Source: Streptomyces sp. ISL-1 (GTDB taxonomy: Bacteria > Actinomycetota > Actinomycetes > Streptomycetales > Streptomycetaceae). Taken from it: a stretch of 64,000 nucleotides of DNA. The DNA is taken from contig NZ_JAGGOI010000040.1 in the NCBI RefSeq assembly GCF_018614585.1, forward strand, positions 1 to 64,000, written 5' to 3'. Every line of letters begins with the position of its first letter. Position 1 is the stretch's first letter. Under the pieces are notes generated by a model, which was not told the origin of the DNA, did not search any database, and saw nothing but the letters and a program-made list of their open reading frames with translations. Made by a program: the position numbers and the translations under genes. Positions 43,146-51,174 of the stretch are shown one piece after another.

Positions 43146-43628
43146 TTGACCACCGCCACCCTGACCCCCGAGATGGCCGCCCTGGGCATCGCCATAGGTC
43201 TGTTCTTCTCCCTGCTGTGCTACCTCACCACCAACCTCTCCCCCGGGGGAATGATCACACCGGGCTGGCTCGCCCTGACCCTCATCGAGGACCTGCAGCG
43301 GGCGGCCATGGTCGTGGGCGTCACCGCCCTGACCTACGCGGGCACCAAGGTCATGCAGCGGCTGTTGATCCTGTACGGCAAGAGGCTGTTCGCCGCGGTG
43401 GTCCTCTTGGGCGTGCTGCTGCAGGCCACGGTGATGATCGTCCTGTCCCTCGAGTTCCCACTCCTGTACGGCAACCAGACCCTCGGCTTCATCGTCCCCG
43501 GCCTCATCGCCTACCAGCTGGTCCGCCAGCCCAAGGGGCCCACCCTGCTGGCGACGGCCTCCGTCTCCCTCATGGCCTACATCGTCGTCGCCGCCGGCCT
43601 GCTGCTCGGCGTCATGCCCGCCGCCTGA
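43146..43628 (+). CDS. capC: CapC/PgsC poly-gamma-glutamate biosynthesis membrane protein
   Basis: 160 residues from TTG 43146 (cggagc upstream), with ATG 43173 as an alternative. There are about four to five membrane helices. Family-specific sequence includes LGIAIGLFFSLLCYLTTNLS followed by PGGMITPGWLAL, and NQTLGFIVPGLIAYQLVRQ. PgsC forms the synthase with PgsB. It is separated from capB by 124 nt and from the NlpC/P60 gene by 16 nt. Confidence 0.92.
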   Translation: MTTATLTPEMAALGIAIGLFFSLLCYLTTNLSPGGMITPGWLALTLIEDLQRAAMVVGVTALTYAGTKVMQRLLILYGKRLFAAVVLLGVLLQATVMIVLSLEFPLLYGNQTLGFIVPGLIAYQLVRQPKGPTLLATASVSLMAYIVVAAGLLLGVMPAA

Positions 43629-43644
43629 AAATCGAGGAACAACC

Positions 43645-44724
43645 ATGGCAGGGAAGAAGAAATCGCGCCCGCTCCTCTCGGGCCTCGTGGTCCTCGGGCT
43701 CGTCGCGGCCTCGGGGTACCTCACCCTGGAACTGCGCAAGCACGAGGAACAGGGCGTCACCGAGGTGCGGAACGTCGGCGTGCTCAACGGGACCCGGGGA
43801 CAGGCCGGCACGCCCGAGGACACGACCGGGGAACGGTGGTCCCGGCTGGAGAGCCCGGCACGCAGCGTGCTCCGCGGCGCCGACGGCCAGGTCAAGGCGG
43901 TCCTGACCGACGGAGTGCGAATGGCGAAACTGACAGGCCCGGCACGGACCTTCGCCGAGCCGACTTCCACGGCGTCCAAGGTCTCCACGACGGACTGGGT
44001 ACGGCTCATGCCGGAACCCTGGTCCCAGGGCGCGGAGAAGCAGAAGTGGTTCAAGGACTGGTACGCGCAGTACGCGGGCAGCGAGGAGGACGACGTCTTC
44101 GCCTTCGCCTTCCAGTACTTGGCGGGGGCACCGCAGCGCAAGGACGGGCAAGGCGTCGTCTTCGCGGGCGACGCGAACTTCGGCCCGCTGAACACCTCCG
44201 GGGCCGAGGGCGGCGACCTGCGCCTTGAGCAGTCCGACTTCTACGACTACCTCGGCACCCGGTACCCCTACCGGGACGGTGCCGTAGGCACGCCGGAGGC
44301 CATGCGCGCCCGGTCCCTGGACTGTTCGGGCTTCATCCGTATGGTGCTGGGCTACCGCGCGCGCTACCCCCTGATGTCGTCGGACGCGTCCGGCGACGGC
44401 CTGCCGCGCACGGCCAACGGCATGGCGCGCTCCCGGCAGGGCGTGGACGTCCTGCCGCTGACCGGCATCTCGGCACAGGACCGCCCCTCCGCCATCGACC
44501 AACTGCAGCCGGGCGATCTCGTCTTCTTCAAGCTCGACACCCGCACCGGGCAACGGCTGGACCACGTGGGCATGGTCCTCGGCCACGACACCGAAGGCCA
44601 CCTGATCTTCATCTCCAGCCGCGAAGAGGTCAACGGACCCACCATCGGCGACATCGGCGGAGTCTCCCGGCTCGACGGTAACGGCTACTACGCCAAAACC
44701 CTGCGCAGCGCGAAGCGCCTGTGA
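43645..44724 (+). CDS. Membrane-anchored NlpC/P60 (C40) hydrolase of the PGA locus
   Basis: 359 residues. A single N-terminal helix (LLSGLVVLGLVAASGYLTLE) anchors it with the domain outside. The C40 peptidase domain lies at about 195-350, with Cys227 in SLDCSGFIRMVLGY, His307 in LDHVGMVL and a probable third residue at His319. The region between 60 and 190 has no recognised domain (WFKDWYAQYAGSEEDDVFAF). Gamma-glutamyl hydrolases such as Bacillus PgdS are also NlpC/P60 enzymes, so trimming or releasing the polymer is a reasonable role; cleavage of wall peptides is the alternative. Confidence 0.85.
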   Translation: MAGKKKSRPLLSGLVVLGLVAASGYLTLELRKHEEQGVTEVRNVGVLNGTRGQAGTPEDTTGERWSRLESPARSVLRGADGQVKAVLTDGVRMAKLTGPARTFAEPTSTASKVSTTDWVRLMPEPWSQGAEKQKWFKDWYAQYAGSEEDDVFAFAFQYLAGAPQRKDGQGVVFAGDANFGPLNTSGAEGGDLRLEQSDFYDYLGTRYPYRDGAVGTPEAMRARSLDCSGFIRMVLGYRARYPLMSSDASGDGLPRTANGMARSRQGVDVLPLTGISAQDRPSAIDQLQPGDLVFFKLDTRTGQRLDHVGMVLGHDTEGHLIFISSREEVNGPTIGDIGGVSRLDGNGYYAKTLRSAKRL

Positions 44725-44847
44725 GGCAACGCTGTCGGAGGCTCGGCTCCCCTCGCAGCAGTGGCGACTACGGGCAGTGCAGAAGCATGGCTCGGTCAGT
44801 TCCATGGCTCCAGGCATCGAACCGATCCTTTGACGGTTGGGGGACCG

Positions 44848-45222
44848 GCTCGGTGGGGTTCGCGCTCGTCATCGACGAATACGGCTCCCTGGAGAGAACC
44901 GTCACCATCGAGGACTCCGGCGAGCCCGGAGGCGTATCCCTGACCGGCGGCGCGGAACCCTGGGGCTCGGCTCCATCTCAAAGCCGCCATCTCACACGAA
45001 CTCGACCCCCTGTTGGTCAAGCTGGGCTTGCCTACGGGCCTCAACTACTGGATTCGCGTTCGCCGCACCCGTGATCATCGTGGGGTTCCTGCACATGGTC
45101 GTCGGCGATTCGGCCCCCAAATCCTGGGCCATCGCCCACCCCGCGCGCTCGGCGATGCTGCTCGCCCCGCCCTTCCGTGCGGTAGCCAAGGTGGTCCGCC
45201 CCCTGCTCTGGCTGCTCAAACA
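44848..45222 (+). pseudogene. Fragments of CBS/DUF21 (CorC/HlyC-like) genes
   Basis: At 44848-44917 one frame reads VGFALVIDEYGSLERTVTIE, the end of a CBS domain. At about 45054-45222 another frame reads IIVGFLHMVVGDSAPKSWAI and PARSAMLLAPPFRAVAKVVR, a DUF21 membrane-domain piece. In an intact protein DUF21 precedes CBS, so here the order is inverted. Streptomycetes often have two such genes in tandem, so a deletion between them is plausible. Confidence 0.6.
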
Positions 45223-45344
45223 AGGCCGGCCGCGACGTGAACGAAGCCGAATACGCGCTCCAGTTTCAAGAGGCCTCCGGAGCCTGGCACTTGCTCGATG
45301 GCCCGGCGTCCGGATCACACCGTGGGCGACACCCGCGCCGCGAT

Positions 45345-45600
45345 CCTGCGAGGTACGCCAGTACCGCTCCGGCCGCTGGACAGCCTCATACCTCGATCCG
45401 GTCGGGGGCGGCGACGTGCGCCGGACACCTTCGAGACCAAATCCGATGCCGAGGTCTGGCTGTCCCAGGCTGAAGCAGACCTCACCCGCGGGGACTGGCG
45501 GGACCCGGATGCCGGGGCGGTCAACTTCAAGAAGTACGCGGTGAAGTGGGTTGCCGAGCGAGGGATCTCGCCGACTACGGATGAGCAAGAGACGGCCTGG
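45345..45600 (+). pseudogene. N-terminal fragment of a tyrosine integrase
   Basis: VRQYRSGRWTASYLDPVGGG in one frame continues in the next as APDTFETKSDAEVWLSQAEA then DLTRGDWRDPDAGAVNFKKY, the typical N-terminal arm of actinomycete tyrosine recombinases. A frameshift falls at about 45420. The catalytic domain is absent; sequence after KWVAERGISPTTDE is unrelated. Confidence 0.7.
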
Positions 45601-45705
45601 GAATCCGTCGGTCGTGAGCTGCGGCGGATCGTTTGCCGTTGGTTGTCGTCGGCCACCCCTGAGCACCTTTCACGGCCCAAGGAGCGATCCGGGATCATCG
45701 CGTGC

Positions 45706-46032
45706 ATGATGCAGAGCGAGCACGTCTTGAGGATGGCCGACCTTCGCCGGGCCTGTTCCGTACTCCTGGACGAGGCGGAACGCCGGTTCGGCGATCAGGT
45801 GGACCTTACCGAGGTGCCCGTGGACCTCTACTGGAATGTGGACCTTGCGGCCGCTTTCGATATGAGCAAGGTGCCGGCAGCGCAGCTTGACTGCGGACAG
45901 GTCAGTGATGACGTCGCCGAGATAGTCGCGCTCGTGCGGCGCAGCCCCGAGAACGTGACAGCGCTGTGGCACGAACTCGATCATCTCGCCGGTGTCATGC
46001 GTCTGCTCGCCCATCTCGATCTGCCGCGTTGA
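45706..46032 (+). CDS. Hypothetical protein, 108 aa
   Basis: ATG 45706 or 45709; the frame is open upstream into the integrase remnant, so the true start is uncertain. The small acidic protein has VLRMADLRRACSVLLDEAER, VDLTEVPVDLYWNVDLAAAF and ENVTALWHELDHLAGVMRLL. It is coding-like throughout, soluble, with no recognised family. Directly after it comes the tRNA-Ser fragment, so it was probably the last gene of an integrated element. Confidence 0.6.
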   Translation: MMQSEHVLRMADLRRACSVLLDEAERRFGDQVDLTEVPVDLYWNVDLAAAFDMSKVPAAQLDCGQVSDDVAEIVALVRRSPENVTALWHELDHLAGVMRLLAHLDLPR

Positions 46033-46042
46033 AGCCGGGAAG

Positions 46043-46103
46043 ACGAACTTGAAAACCGTCGTGGCGCGAGTCACCGTGGGTTCAAATCCCACACCCACCG
46101 CCA
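46043..46103 (+). other. 3' part of a serine tRNA (att-site remnant)
   Basis: The sequence contains cttgaaa (anticodon-loop-like, TGA), a variable arm gtggc-gcga-gtcac, the T arm gtggg-ttcaaat-cccac, then acccacc-g-cca. The 5' half of a tRNA is missing and the anticodon stem does not pair well. It therefore looks like the duplicated 3' end left at an integration junction, consistent with the integrase remnant upstream. Confidence 0.65.
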
Positions 46104-46108
46104 GGTGA

Positions 46109-46146
46109 AACGATCCCTGACCAGGGAGACTGGGTCAGGGGTCGTT
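46109..46146 (+). terminator. Hairpin after the tRNA-Ser fragment
   Basis: aacgatccctgacc at 46109-46122 pairs with ggtcaggggtcgtt at 46133-46146 (one G-U) and is followed by a short T-rich stretch. It is placed as a native tRNA terminator would be. Confidence 0.7.
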
Positions 46147-46218
46147 CTCTTGCCTTTCCCATGGGTGCCCGCTGTTCCTCGGTGTTCCCCGCTTGATCGA
46201 GCACGGAAGGGGCACGCC

Positions 46219-46683
46219 TCACTCAGCGATGGTCGGTGCCCACTCTGCCGTGAGATCCGCGCACACGATCCGCACCGTGCCGCTTGTGAGCCTCAGCTCA
46301 TGGCTGCATCCGGCTTCGTGTGGCAGGACTTCGTCCAGGCGCACGGTGTTGAAGTCCGATGGTTCGACGGGGCCGCCATCGTCAGCCGTGATCTCAACGC
46401 TGCTGACACCGCTGTAGCGAATCGTGAGGACGTCGTCCTCGCACCCTGACCAGGCAAAACGGATCTCGTACTGCTCCGGTAGGTCGACAGCGGGAGGCAG
46501 CGCCTGGGGCCTCAGGTCCTTCACGCAGCGGGGCGCTGAGAAGTCGTAGTGCTCATGGTGCGAAACGAAGGCACGTGCCCCAGGAGGGAGTGTCGGCAGG
46601 ATCTCGGGAAGTTTGGCGACGTAGGGGCTGGGGTCGTGCCAGTAGATTCCCTGCCCCTGCTGCTCAACGACTGCATACTTCAC
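46219..46683 (-). CDS. Hypothetical protein, 154 aa
   Basis: ATG 46683 with a gggggaaac-type site upstream. It is soluble and acidic, with MKYAVVEQQGQGIYWHDPSP, ILPTLPPGARAFVSHHEHYD and YEIRFAWSGCEDDVLTIRYS, a likely beta-rich fold. No family is recognised. The intact frame among wrecked genes suggests it is expressed accessory cargo. Confidence 0.6.
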   Translation of the reverse strand: MKYAVVEQQGQGIYWHDPSPYVAKLPEILPTLPPGARAFVSHHEHYDFSAPRCVKDLRPQALPPAVDLPEQYEIRFAWSGCEDDVLTIRYSGVSSVEITADDGGPVEPSDFNTVRLDEVLPHEAGCSHELRLTSGTVRIVCADLTAEWAPTIAE

Positions 46684-46875
46684 GTTTCCCCCTCGGCCGG
46701 TGCCCCAAGGTACTCAGGCCATGTGTCGGCCGCACGGTACATCGAGGTCGGTGGAACGGCTTTGGGCGGGAGCTGCCATGGGGCGAGAGATCATGGCCCC
46801 TTACGCCGGCCGCGAATCGGGCTGACTCCTCGCCTGCCCGCAATTGCCCGATCGGGGTCTCCCCGGCCCAGCTCC

Positions 46876-47618
46876 TCACCCCGGAACACGCGGATGCCGG
46901 CTACGTGGCGGCTGTCCAAGATCGCCCGCACGTTCCAGGTGTTCCATGTTCCACTCTCCGCCGAGGGCGGTCGACTCTCCCCGCCGATTGAGGTCCACAG
47001 CGATGGCTGTGGTCGTCTGCCCGTCCAGATATCGGGAGAAAATCTCGCGCACGATCTCGGCCTCTGCGGGAATGATGGCCGTGCCGCTCTTGTCGTAGCC
47101 GTACCGCCGTTTCCCGGTGTGCGGCTTGCCGTCCTGGGCGCGGTCGATCAGTGCGTCTTTGAGTCGTCGGGAGGTGTCGTCGCTGGACCTGCAAGCGTGC
47201 GTCACCTCGATGCGCAGGAAGAACCGGTCGTCGGGTCGGCAAGGTCCCGTTGGTTTGCCTGACCGTGCAGGTTGATGCTGTTGTCGTAAGCGATCTGGAG
47301 GACCGTGCGGCAGTAGGGCATCCCACCCTTCCGCTGCCGATTGCGCTGCCACGCCGAGCGGTTGTTGTCCACGAAGACCATGTGCTGATCGACCGTCACA
47401 CCGAGACGCTGCGCAATGTCACGGCAGATACGCTCTTGTCGGTCGACACCGGTTTGATCGTCGTCTTTGACGTGCGAAATCCGGCAGTAGATGGCCGCCG
47501 GTTCCCCTGTCCAGTCGGTACGACTGCGTTTTTCCCGCTACGACCCGGCTATTCGGGCCAGCCTGCGGAGCCGTTCCGAGTCGTCGTTGACCTGCGAATC
47601 CTCGTTGACCGGGTCCAT
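46876..47618 (-). pseudogene. Frameshifted large serine recombinase
   Basis: It begins at ATG 47618 (MDPVNEDSQVNDDSERLRRL) and shifts frames several times. AIYCRISHVKDDDQTG-like catalytic sequence precedes GVTVDQHMVFVDNNRSAWQR, then TGSSCASR-side sequence gives way in another frame to RIEVTHACRSSDDTSRRLKD, KRRYGYDKSGTAIIPAEAEI and REIFSRYLDGQTTTAIAVDL. These are the resolvase and recombinase domains of a phage-type serine integrase. It ends without the coiled-coil region. Confidence 0.75.
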
Positions 47619-47640
47619 GAGAAAAGGCTATGAAGAAGTT

Positions 47641-48105
47641 ATGACTACGCTCAAGTCCAAGTTGAAGGAAGACCTCACCGCGGCGATCAGGGCGCGCGAC
47701 GAACTGCGCTCCGCCACGCTCCGGCTGACCCTCGCCGCGATCACCAAGGAGGAGGTCTCGGGCAAGACGGCCCGCGAGCTCTCCGACGACGAGGTGCAGA
47801 AGGTGATCGCCAAGGAGGCGAAGAAGCGCCGTGAGGCCGCCGAAGCCTTCGCTCAGGGAGGCCGTCCCGAGCAGGCCGAGCGGGAGCAGGCCGAGGGCGT
47901 GCTGCTCGACGCGTACCTGCCGCAGCAGCTGACCGACGACGAGCTCGGCGCGATCGTCGCGCAGGCCGTCGAGGAGGCGAAGGCCGCCGGCGCCGAGGGC
48001 CCGCGCGCCATGGGTGCCGTCATGAAGATCGTGAACCCGAAGGTGGCGGGGCGCGCCGAGGGCGGCCGGGTGGCCGCCGTGGTGAAGCAGCTCCTCGCGG
48101 GCTGA
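47641..48105 (+). CDS. GatB/YqeY-domain protein
   Basis: 154 residues. The full YqeY pattern is present: LKSKLKEDLTAAIRARDELR, LRLTLAAITKEEVSGKTARE, KKRREAAEAFAQGGRPEQAE, EGVLLDAYLPQQLTDDELGA and GAVMKIVNPKVAGRAEGGRV. The domain is shared with the tail of the GatB amidotransferase subunit and is thought to contact tRNA; stand-alone copies have no proven role. It marks the return to core chromosome. Confidence 0.93.
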   Translation: MTTLKSKLKEDLTAAIRARDELRSATLRLTLAAITKEEVSGKTARELSDDEVQKVIAKEAKKRREAAEAFAQGGRPEQAEREQAEGVLLDAYLPQQLTDDELGAIVAQAVEEAKAAGAEGPRAMGAVMKIVNPKVAGRAEGGRVAAVVKQLLAG

Positions 48106-48120
48106 CGGAGGTTACGAGAA

Positions 48121-48149
48121 GGGGGACCCGGCCACCGGCCGGGTCCCCC
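48121..48149. terminator. Perfect 13-bp-stem terminator
   Basis: gggggacccggcc at 48121-48133 pairs exactly with 48137-48149 around acc, between the convergent YqeY and penicillin-binding protein genes. Confidence 0.9.
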
Positions 48150-48193
48150 TCATCGTGTCCTGTGCGCGCGAAATCCTCCGCGCGGCAACCGTC

Positions 48194-50422
48194 CTACGGC
48201 CAGTTGCCGCCGCCGCCGTTCCCCTGGCCGCGGTTGTTACCGCCACCGATCAGGTCCGGCGGGATCGAGATCCCGGGCCACGGCTGCTGCCCGCCATTGG
48301 TCTGGCCGCGGTTGTCGCCGGGCTTGCCGCCCGGCTTCCCCTTGTCGTCCTTCTTCGGCGGGTCCGGGATCACGACGCTGTTGAACGCGGGAGCGGGCTG
48401 CCCGTCCAGGGCACCGGTCATCGCGTCCTTCCAGATCGGTCCGGGGACCTGACCGCCGAACACCTTGGCGTGGAACTGACCGCCGATGGTGATGTTCTCC
48501 ATCTTCACCTGCTGGCTGGGGCTGCCGACCCAGACAGCCCCGGACAGGTTCGGGGTGTAGCCGACGAACCAGGCGTTCCTCCGGCCGTCCGTCGTACCGG
48601 TCTTGCCCGCGTTGTCACGGCTCTGGAGACCGGCCTGCTGACCCGTACCGGAGTCGACCACTCCGCGCAGGAGTGTGTTTATGGTGTCGGCCGTCCGCTC
48701 GGTCATGGCCTTGCCGCAGGTGGAAGCCGGCACCTCGAGGCTCTTGCCGTCGGCCGTACTGATGGACTCGATGGCGGTCGGGGTGCAGTAGGTACCGCGG
48801 TTGGCGAAGGTCGCGTACGCGTTGGCCATGGTCAGCGGCGAGATGCCGGTGGAGCCCAGGGTGAGCGGGGAGGGCTCCTCGGGGAGCTTCTTCCCGTTGC
48901 CCTGCACCACGCCGAGCTTCTGGGTCATCTCCATGACCGGGCACAGACCGATCTCGCCGATCATCTGCACGAAGTAGGTGTTGACCGACTTCGCCATCGC
49001 TTCCTTGAGGGCGTACGGACCGACCTCGGCCTTGTTCTCGTTCTCCAGGCGCTGCTTGTTGTCGAGGTTGACCCACGGCTTTCCGCTGCAGGTCGGGATC
49101 GACGACGGGTAGGGCATCTGGTACGGCGCCGGATACATCTGCGTCGGCGGCTTGCCCTGCTCGATGGCCGCCGAGGCGACGAAGGGCTTGAAGGTCGAGC
49201 CGACCGGGAAGCCGTAGTTCGAGCCGCCCATGCCTCTGTTGACCGAGTAGTTTATCTGGGTCTCGGTCTTGCCGAAGCCGTACGGCCTGGACTGGCCCAT
49301 CGCCATGATCTTGCCGGTGCCGGGCTGGACCATCGTCACCGCGGTGGCGACATTGTCGGTCTGGCGGACGTGTTTCTTGATCGATTGCTGCGCCGACCGC
49401 TGTGCCTGCGGATCCAGCGTCGTCTTGATCGTCAGACCGCCCTGGTTCCAGACCTTGGCCCGGGCCTCCGGGGTCTTCCCGAAGACCGGGTCGGAGAGGA
49501 ACACCTCGCGTACGTAGTCGCAGAAGAAGCCCGAACCGTTGACCGCCGTGATGCAGCCGTTCTTCGGCTTGCTGACCTTCAGCTTGATCGGGGTCGCCAT
49601 CGCCTGCTCGGCTTCCGCCCCCGTGATGTCGCGGACTTCGGCCATGCGCTGCAGCACGATGTTGCGGCGCTTGGTCGCCTCCTGCGCGTCATTGACCGGG
49701 TCGTAGCGGCTGGGGGACTGGACGATGCCCGCGAGCATCGCCGCCTCCTCCAGCTTCAGGTCCTTGGCCGCCTTGGAGAAGTAGCGCTGGGACGCCGCCT
49801 CGATGCCGTACGCCTGCTGCCCGAAGAAGGTGATGTTGAGGTAGTTCTCAAGGATCTTCTTCTTGCCCAGCTCTTCCTCGACCTGGATCGCGAACTTGAG
49901 CTCCTGGATCTTGCGGCCGAGTGTCTGCTGGGTGGCCCGGGCGACCTTGTCGGGGTTGTCGCCGGCCTCCTCGACGAAGACGTTCTTCACGTACTGCTGG
50001 GTGAGGGTGGAGGCGCCCTGGGAGACGCCGCCCGTCTGGGCGTTGCGGTTCAGCGCGCGCAGGATGCCCTTGAGGTCGATCGCGCCGTGCTCGTAGAAGC
50101 GCGAGTCCTCGATCGCGACGATCGCTTTCTGCATGTACGGGGAGACGTCCTTGATCGGCACCACCGTGCGGTCACGGGAGTAGACCGTGGCGATCCGACC
50201 GCCCTTCGAGTCCAGGATGGAGGTGCGCTGGCTGAGCGGCGGCGTCTTCAGGTTGGCGGGGATCTCGTCGAATCCCTCGACCGTTCCCTTGGCGGCGAGC
50301 CCCAGCGCGCCGGCGGCGGGCAGGGCGATGCCTGCCAGCACCGCTCCGGAGAGCACGCTGACACCGAGGAACTTGGCGGCCTGCTGGGTCCCGCTCAGAC
50401 CTCCGGAGCGCTTCTTTGGCAT
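48194..50422 (-). CDS. Class A penicillin-binding protein
   Basis: 742 residues. It has a short cytoplasmic head and one membrane segment (about 20-45). The GT51 glycosyltransferase domain has catalytic Glu105 in AIVAIEDSRFYEHGAIDLKG and GASTLTQQYVKN, and the transpeptidase has Ser409-x-x-Lys412 in GSTFKPF, SVN at 479-481 and KTGTT near 600. It polymerises and crosslinks peptidoglycan outside the membrane. The Gly/Asn/Pro-rich C-terminal tail of about 60 residues is probably disordered. It is divergent from wblA. Confidence 0.96.
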   Translation of the reverse strand: MPKKRSGGLSGTQQAAKFLGVSVLSGAVLAGIALPAAGALGLAAKGTVEGFDEIPANLKTPPLSQRTSILDSKGGRIATVYSRDRTVVPIKDVSPYMQKAIVAIEDSRFYEHGAIDLKGILRALNRNAQTGGVSQGASTLTQQYVKNVFVEEAGDNPDKVARATQQTLGRKIQELKFAIQVEEELGKKKILENYLNITFFGQQAYGIEAASQRYFSKAAKDLKLEEAAMLAGIVQSPSRYDPVNDAQEATKRRNIVLQRMAEVRDITGAEAEQAMATPIKLKVSKPKNGCITAVNGSGFFCDYVREVFLSDPVFGKTPEARAKVWNQGGLTIKTTLDPQAQRSAQQSIKKHVRQTDNVATAVTMVQPGTGKIMAMGQSRPYGFGKTETQINYSVNRGMGGSNYGFPVGSTFKPFVASAAIEQGKPPTQMYPAPYQMPYPSSIPTCSGKPWVNLDNKQRLENENKAEVGPYALKEAMAKSVNTYFVQMIGEIGLCPVMEMTQKLGVVQGNGKKLPEEPSPLTLGSTGISPLTMANAYATFANRGTYCTPTAIESISTADGKSLEVPASTCGKAMTERTADTINTLLRGVVDSGTGQQAGLQSRDNAGKTGTTDGRRNAWFVGYTPNLSGAVWVGSPSQQVKMENITIGGQFHAKVFGGQVPGPIWKDAMTGALDGQPAPAFNSVVIPDPPKKDDKGKPGGKPGDNRGQTNGGQQPWPGISIPPDLIGGGNNRGQGNGGGGNWP

Positions 50423-50607
50423 GGGGGCAGCCTACGTTCTCATTCGCCGGACACGCGTACAGGCCTTGGCCTAAGCTGCTCTCAACTGTCACAGCAGTGC
50501 GGTTCTGCATCAAGACCCCCCACCACTCCCGCTGTACCCGAATCTGGCGGGCCCTTGTCCGATTCCGCCCCATGCGTCGTTCGACGTCCGCTGTGACCCA
50601 ACTGAAC

Positions 50608-50629
50608 TATCCCGCTTTGTCGGGATAGC
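50608..50629. promoter_or_regulatory. Hairpin/inverted repeat upstream of wblA
   Basis: ctatcccg and cgggatag flank ctttgt in the 394-bp gap between the penicillin-binding protein start and ATG 50817. It could be an operator for either divergent gene or a structure in a long wblA leader. Confidence 0.4.
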
Positions 50630-50816
50630 CGTGTATGCCCTCAGCTCACTCCCCTGGGTGATCTGCCGCGTACGCATAGTCCGTTCGGGCCATTCAAGAT
50701 TGGGCCCGAAGGGGGTGTTGCGCTGTGCCCACCTTCCGTAACGTCCTCAACTGGCAGCGGTGAATATGCCGCTGCCGCCGTGGGGGAGCCTCGATTCGGG
50801 AGAGGACGGCGCCGGC

Positions 50817-51161
50817 ATGGGCTGGGTAACCGACTGGAGTGCGCAGGCAGCCTGCCGCACTACCGATCCGGATGAACTGTTCGTACAAGGGGCAGCGCAG
50901 AACAGGGCCAAGGCGGTGTGCACCGGTTGCCCGGTGCGGACCGAGTGCCTTGCCGATGCCCTCGACAATCGCGTCGAGTTCGGCGTATGGGGCGGTATGA
51001 CCGAGCGGGAGCGGCGCGCATTGCTGCGCAGGCGTCCCACGGTCACCTCCTGGCGCAGACTGCTCGAGACCGCGCGTACGGAGTACGAGCGCAGCGCGGG
51101 CATCCTGCCCGTGGGCCTCGACGACGACGAGACATACGAGACGTACGCGGCGGTGGGCTAG
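50817..51161 (+). CDS. wblA: WhiB-family regulator WblA
   Basis: 114 residues from ATG 50817 (MGWVTDWSAQAACRTTDPDE). The [4Fe-4S] ligands are Cys13, Cys35, Cys38 and Cys44 (CTGCPVRTEC), followed by GVWGG at 56-60 and the basic ERERRALLRRRP DNA-contact region. In Streptomyces WblA is a global regulator that represses antibiotic production and is needed for sporulation. Identity rests on sequence and on its place between the penicillin-binding protein and two ArsA-type ATPases. The frame is open to 50760, so a longer start is possible. Confidence 0.93.
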   Translation: MGWVTDWSAQAACRTTDPDELFVQGAAQNRAKAVCTGCPVRTECLADALDNRVEFGVWGGMTERERRALLRRRPTVTSWRRLLETARTEYERSAGILPVGLDDDETYETYAAVG

Positions 51162-51174
51162 CTCTGCCGTTGTG

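Noticed and set aside
46043..46103. Calling a functional tRNA-Ser
   Set aside because: The acceptor 5' strand, D arm and a properly paired anticodon stem are absent, so only a 3' fragment is supported.
48155..50596. 813-residue plus-strand frame opposite the penicillin-binding protein gene
   Set aside because: It is the antisense shadow of a gene with intact catalytic motifs on the minus strand.
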